From positions 1 through 39,664 of the forward strand of contig JAIYAY010000031.1 of the NCBI GenBank assembly GCA_027488785.1: a stretch of DNA of 39,664 bases. Direction: 5' to 3'. The notes under the pieces were generated by a model that made no database searches, was not told the DNA's origin, and worked only from the letters and a program-made list of their open reading frames with translations. Source of the stretch: Sphingomonadales bacterium. Lineage in GTDB: Bacteria > Pseudomonadota > Alphaproteobacteria > Sphingomonadales > Sphingomonadaceae. Made by a program: the position numbers and the translations under genes. This document shows, in pieces, positions 37,759 to 39,664 of this stretch. Each line of letters begins with the position of its first letter. Within the stretch, counting starts at the first letter, position 1.

Positions 37759-38745
37759 ATGATCGACGGTTTCGGACGCAATATCGACTATTTACGGATA
37801 TCGGTGACCGACCGGTGCAATTTTCGGTGCACTTATTGCATGCCCGAACAGCAAAGTTTTCTGCCGCATCGCGACCTACTGACCTATGACGAAATCATGG
37901 TTTTGGTGGAACGCTTCATCGCACATGGCATCCGCAAAATCCGCCTGACCGGCGGCGAGCCCCTTGTGCGGCGCGACATCCATATCTTGATCGACGCGCT
38001 GGGTCAGCATGTCCGCGATGGCAGGCTCGACGAACTCACCATGACGACCAATGGCAGTAGGCTGGAACAGTTTGCGCCTTTGCTTGCATCGGCGGGCATG
38101 AAAAGAATTAATGTCAGCCTCGACACGTTGGATGCCGAAGCCTGTCGCAGGATCAGCCGAGGTGGCGACCTCAATACAGTGTTAGGGGGCATCCACGCGG
38201 CGCGCACGCACGGCATGGATGTAAAAATCAACATGGTCGCGCTGAAGCAGCAGAATGAAGACGCGCTTTTACCGATGGCGCATTTCTGCGCCGAACATGG
38301 GCTTGATCTCACGCTCATAGAAACCATGCCCTTGGGTGCTGGCGTTTTGGAACGCGAAGAGAGCTACATCTCACTCGATGATTTTACGGCGCCACTGCGC
38401 GCACAATATGATCTGCATCCCCTCGCGCACAAGAGCGCTGGCCCTGCCCGCTATTGGCGCGTCGAACCATTGGGCCTTCGACTTGGCTTCATCACACCCA
38501 TGAGCCATAATTTCTGCGATCATTGCAACCGCATTCGCCTCACCACCGACGGCAAGATTTACATGTGCCTTGGCTCCGAACTACATGTCGATTTACGCAA
38601 AGCGCTACGTGAGGACACGCTAGCAGATGTCGATTATTTGCTTCAAAAGGCTTTGCGCCTTAAACCGCAACGCCATGAATTCGAAACGCAGCTTGCGCAG
38701 CCCGATTTAAGGCTTGCGCGACATATGAACGCAACAGGTGGATGA
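37759..38745 (+). CDS. moaA: GTP 3',8-cyclase MoaA
   Basis: MoaA is a radical SAM enzyme that starts molybdenum cofactor synthesis from GTP. The 328-residue protein has the N-terminal cluster ligands Cys20, Cys24 and Cys27 (DRCNFRCTYC), the SAM-binding LTGGEPLVRRD, and a second C-terminal cluster site in HNFCDHCNRIRL (C-x2-C, then Cys 14 residues on). The C-terminal Gly-Gly needed for activity in other MoaA proteins is present. The frame is open to 37636, but that part overlaps mfd; the ATG at 37759 fits the family. No molybdenum-cofactor riboswitch fits in the 71-base gap. Other moa genes are not in the window. It overlaps nadK by four bases. Confidence 0.96.
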   Translation: MIDGFGRNIDYLRISVTDRCNFRCTYCMPEQQSFLPHRDLLTYDEIMVLVERFIAHGIRKIRLTGGEPLVRRDIHILIDALGQHVRDGRLDELTMTTNGSRLEQFAPLLASAGMKRINVSLDTLDAEACRRISRGGDLNTVLGGIHAARTHGMDVKINMVALKQQNEDALLPMAHFCAEHGLDLTLIETMPLGAGVLEREESYISLDDFTAPLRAQYDLHPLAHKSAGPARYWRVEPLGLRLGFITPMSHNFCDHCNRIRLTTDGKIYMCLGSELHVDLRKALREDTLADVDYLLQKALRLKPQRHEFETQLAQPDLRLARHMNATGG

Positions 38746-39518
38746 ACCGAAATATGCAACTTGCGATCATCTCATCAGCAACCCCGCAAGCGCGTGAAGC
38801 GGAGGCACTTTTGCGCGAAGTGCATGAATTTGTGCCACTCGACAGCGCCGATGCGGTCATTGTGCTGGGTGGCGACGGGCACATGCTTCAGGTCTTGCAC
38901 CAGTTGTTGGAAAGCCGTCGTGACATTCCAGCTTATGGCATGAACCGCGGCACCATCGGCTTTTTGATGAATGGTTGGGATGTCCATAACCTTCCCGGAC
39001 GGTTGCAACGCGCCAAGTCCTTTTCTGTCCGTCCGTTGACGGCGGAGATAACCACCATCAGTGGCCAAAAATTCACATTACCGGCCATTAACGAAGTGTC
39101 CCTGCTGCGCGAAACGCGTCAGGCGGCGAAACTGGAGATTTCCGTCAACGGCAGAGCCGTCATTCCTGAGCTTATTTGCGACGGCATATTGGTCTCAACG
39201 CCTGCTGGCTCCACCGCCTATAATCTATCCGCCAATGGCCCCATTTTGCCGTTGGACTCCTCGTTGCTCGCTTTGACGCCGATCAGTCCCTTTCGGCCGC
39301 GGCGTTGGAAAGGCGCGATATTGCCGGACCGCTATGTTATCCGAATCAATATATTAGAGGCCAATAAAAGGCCGGTAAGCGCCGTCGCCGATCAACGCGA
39401 AATCCGGGATATTGCGCATGTCGAAGTGGCTTTGGACCGCAACCGCGCGCTCACTTTGTTGTTCGATCCCGAACATGCCTTGGATGATCGCATTGCGATG
39501 GAACAATTTATTGTCTGA
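38742..39518 (+). CDS. nadK: NAD kinase
   Basis: NadK phosphorylates NAD to NADP. The 258-residue protein carries the GGDG motif at 43-46 (VLGGDGHML), the Asn116-Glu117 substrate pair (PAINEVSLLR), and the Gly-rich STPAGSTAYNLSANGPIL segment (151-168). The short length is usual for alphaproteobacteria. The start ATG overlaps the moaA stop in ATGA; a second ATG at residue 5 is possible. The tRNA-Asn promoter follows 15 bases after its stop. Confidence 0.96.
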   Translation: MNRNMQLAIISSATPQAREAEALLREVHEFVPLDSADAVIVLGGDGHMLQVLHQLLESRRDIPAYGMNRGTIGFLMNGWDVHNLPGRLQRAKSFSVRPLTAEITTISGQKFTLPAINEVSLLRETRQAAKLEISVNGRAVIPELICDGILVSTPAGSTAYNLSANGPILPLDSSLLALTPISPFRPRRWKGAILPDRYVIRINILEANKRPVSAVADQREIRDIAHVEVALDRNRALTLLFDPEHALDDRIAMEQFIV

Positions 39519-39533
39519 ACGGGCAATGGGCGC

Positions 39534-39562
39534 TTGCCAAAAGCAAAAAAGCGCTGCTATAG
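39534..39562 (+). promoter_or_regulatory. Candidate sigma70 promoter of tRNA-Asn
   Basis: TTGCCA (39534-39539), a 17-base spacer and CTATAG (39557-39562) precede the tRNA by 30 bases. A small stem (GGCAA at 39522-39526, TTGCC at 39534-39538) overlaps the -35 and may help end nadK transcripts. Confidence 0.6.
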
Positions 39563-39592
39563 GCGCGCCTCTGCCCGAGCATATCGGGCTGT

Positions 39593-39664
39593 TCCCTGGT
39601 AGCTCAGTGGTAGAGCAGTTGACTGTTAATCAATTGGTCGGGGGTTCGAATCCCTCCCGGGGAG
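39593..39664 (+). tRNA. tRNA-Asn (anticodon GTT)
   Basis: The acceptor TCCCTGG pairs with CCGGGGA (one T:G pair). The anticodon loop CTGTTAA gives GTT, inside the stem GTTGA/TCAAT. The T-arm GGTTCGAATCC is canonical. The window ends at the discriminator base G, so the gene body is complete, but the CCA end lies beyond the window. Confidence 0.95.

Overview
The window looks like a chromosomal segment of an alphaproteobacterium, most likely order Sphingomonadales (Sphingorhabdus/Sphingopyxis-like). The clues are the gene order eno-ftsB-pdhA-pdhB with a lipoyl domain fused to PdhB, the yqeY-dnaG-rpoD block, the recG/sdhE/mfd neighbourhood, the moderate GC content, and -10 boxes of the CTATNG/CTAGGC type. 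Gene density is very high. No insertion sequence, integrase, prophage or CRISPR array is visible, and no gene-free stretch exceeds 300 bases. The longest gaps are 223-500, 6812-7073 and 13789-13986, and each holds promoter-like or hairpin elements described below.

Layout. 1-1000: two minus-strand tRNAs (Pro, and a CAT-anticodon tRNA that looks like Ile2) and an Lrp/AsnC regulator with a bidirectional terminator. 1025-8411: an exported TPR-like protein, an SDR oxidoreductase, gyrA, a YhhN-family membrane protein and trmFO. 8422-13788 (minus): one long unit reading eno, ftsB, pdhA, pdhB, a short squalene/phytoene-synthase-like protein and a membrane-anchored EF-hand protein; it links lower glycolysis to acetyl-CoA supply. 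13987-16005 (plus): five small genes resembling an expanded E. coli yqjD-yqjE-yqjK stress cluster, ending in a DUF4170 protein. 16025-21885 (minus): carA, carB, greA and a rhomboid protease. 22123-26500 (plus): yqeY, dnaG, rpoD. 26683-28792 (plus): a MoxR AAA+ ATPase with a CoxE-like VWA partner. 28789-30545 (minus): a DOMON-like protein and a NamZ/DUF1343 protein, translationally coupled. 30578-39664: tyrS, recG (minus), sdhE-mfd, moaA-nadK and tRNA-Asn.

Most of the content is housekeeping: replication and transcription (gyrA, dnaG, rpoD, greA), repair (recG, mfd), translation (tyrS, trmFO, tRNAs), central metabolism (eno, pdhAB, carAB) and cofactors (moaA, nadK, sdhE). I found no convincing wholly new system. 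The least explained parts are the yqjDEK-like membrane cluster, the two cytoplasmic-looking partners NamZ and DOMON, the MoxR-VWA pair, and the non-canonical synthase-like and EF-hand genes at the end of the pdh unit. Several start codons are GTG or TTG and were chosen from ribosome binding sites and overlaps. Promoter and hairpin calls come from inspection by eye.
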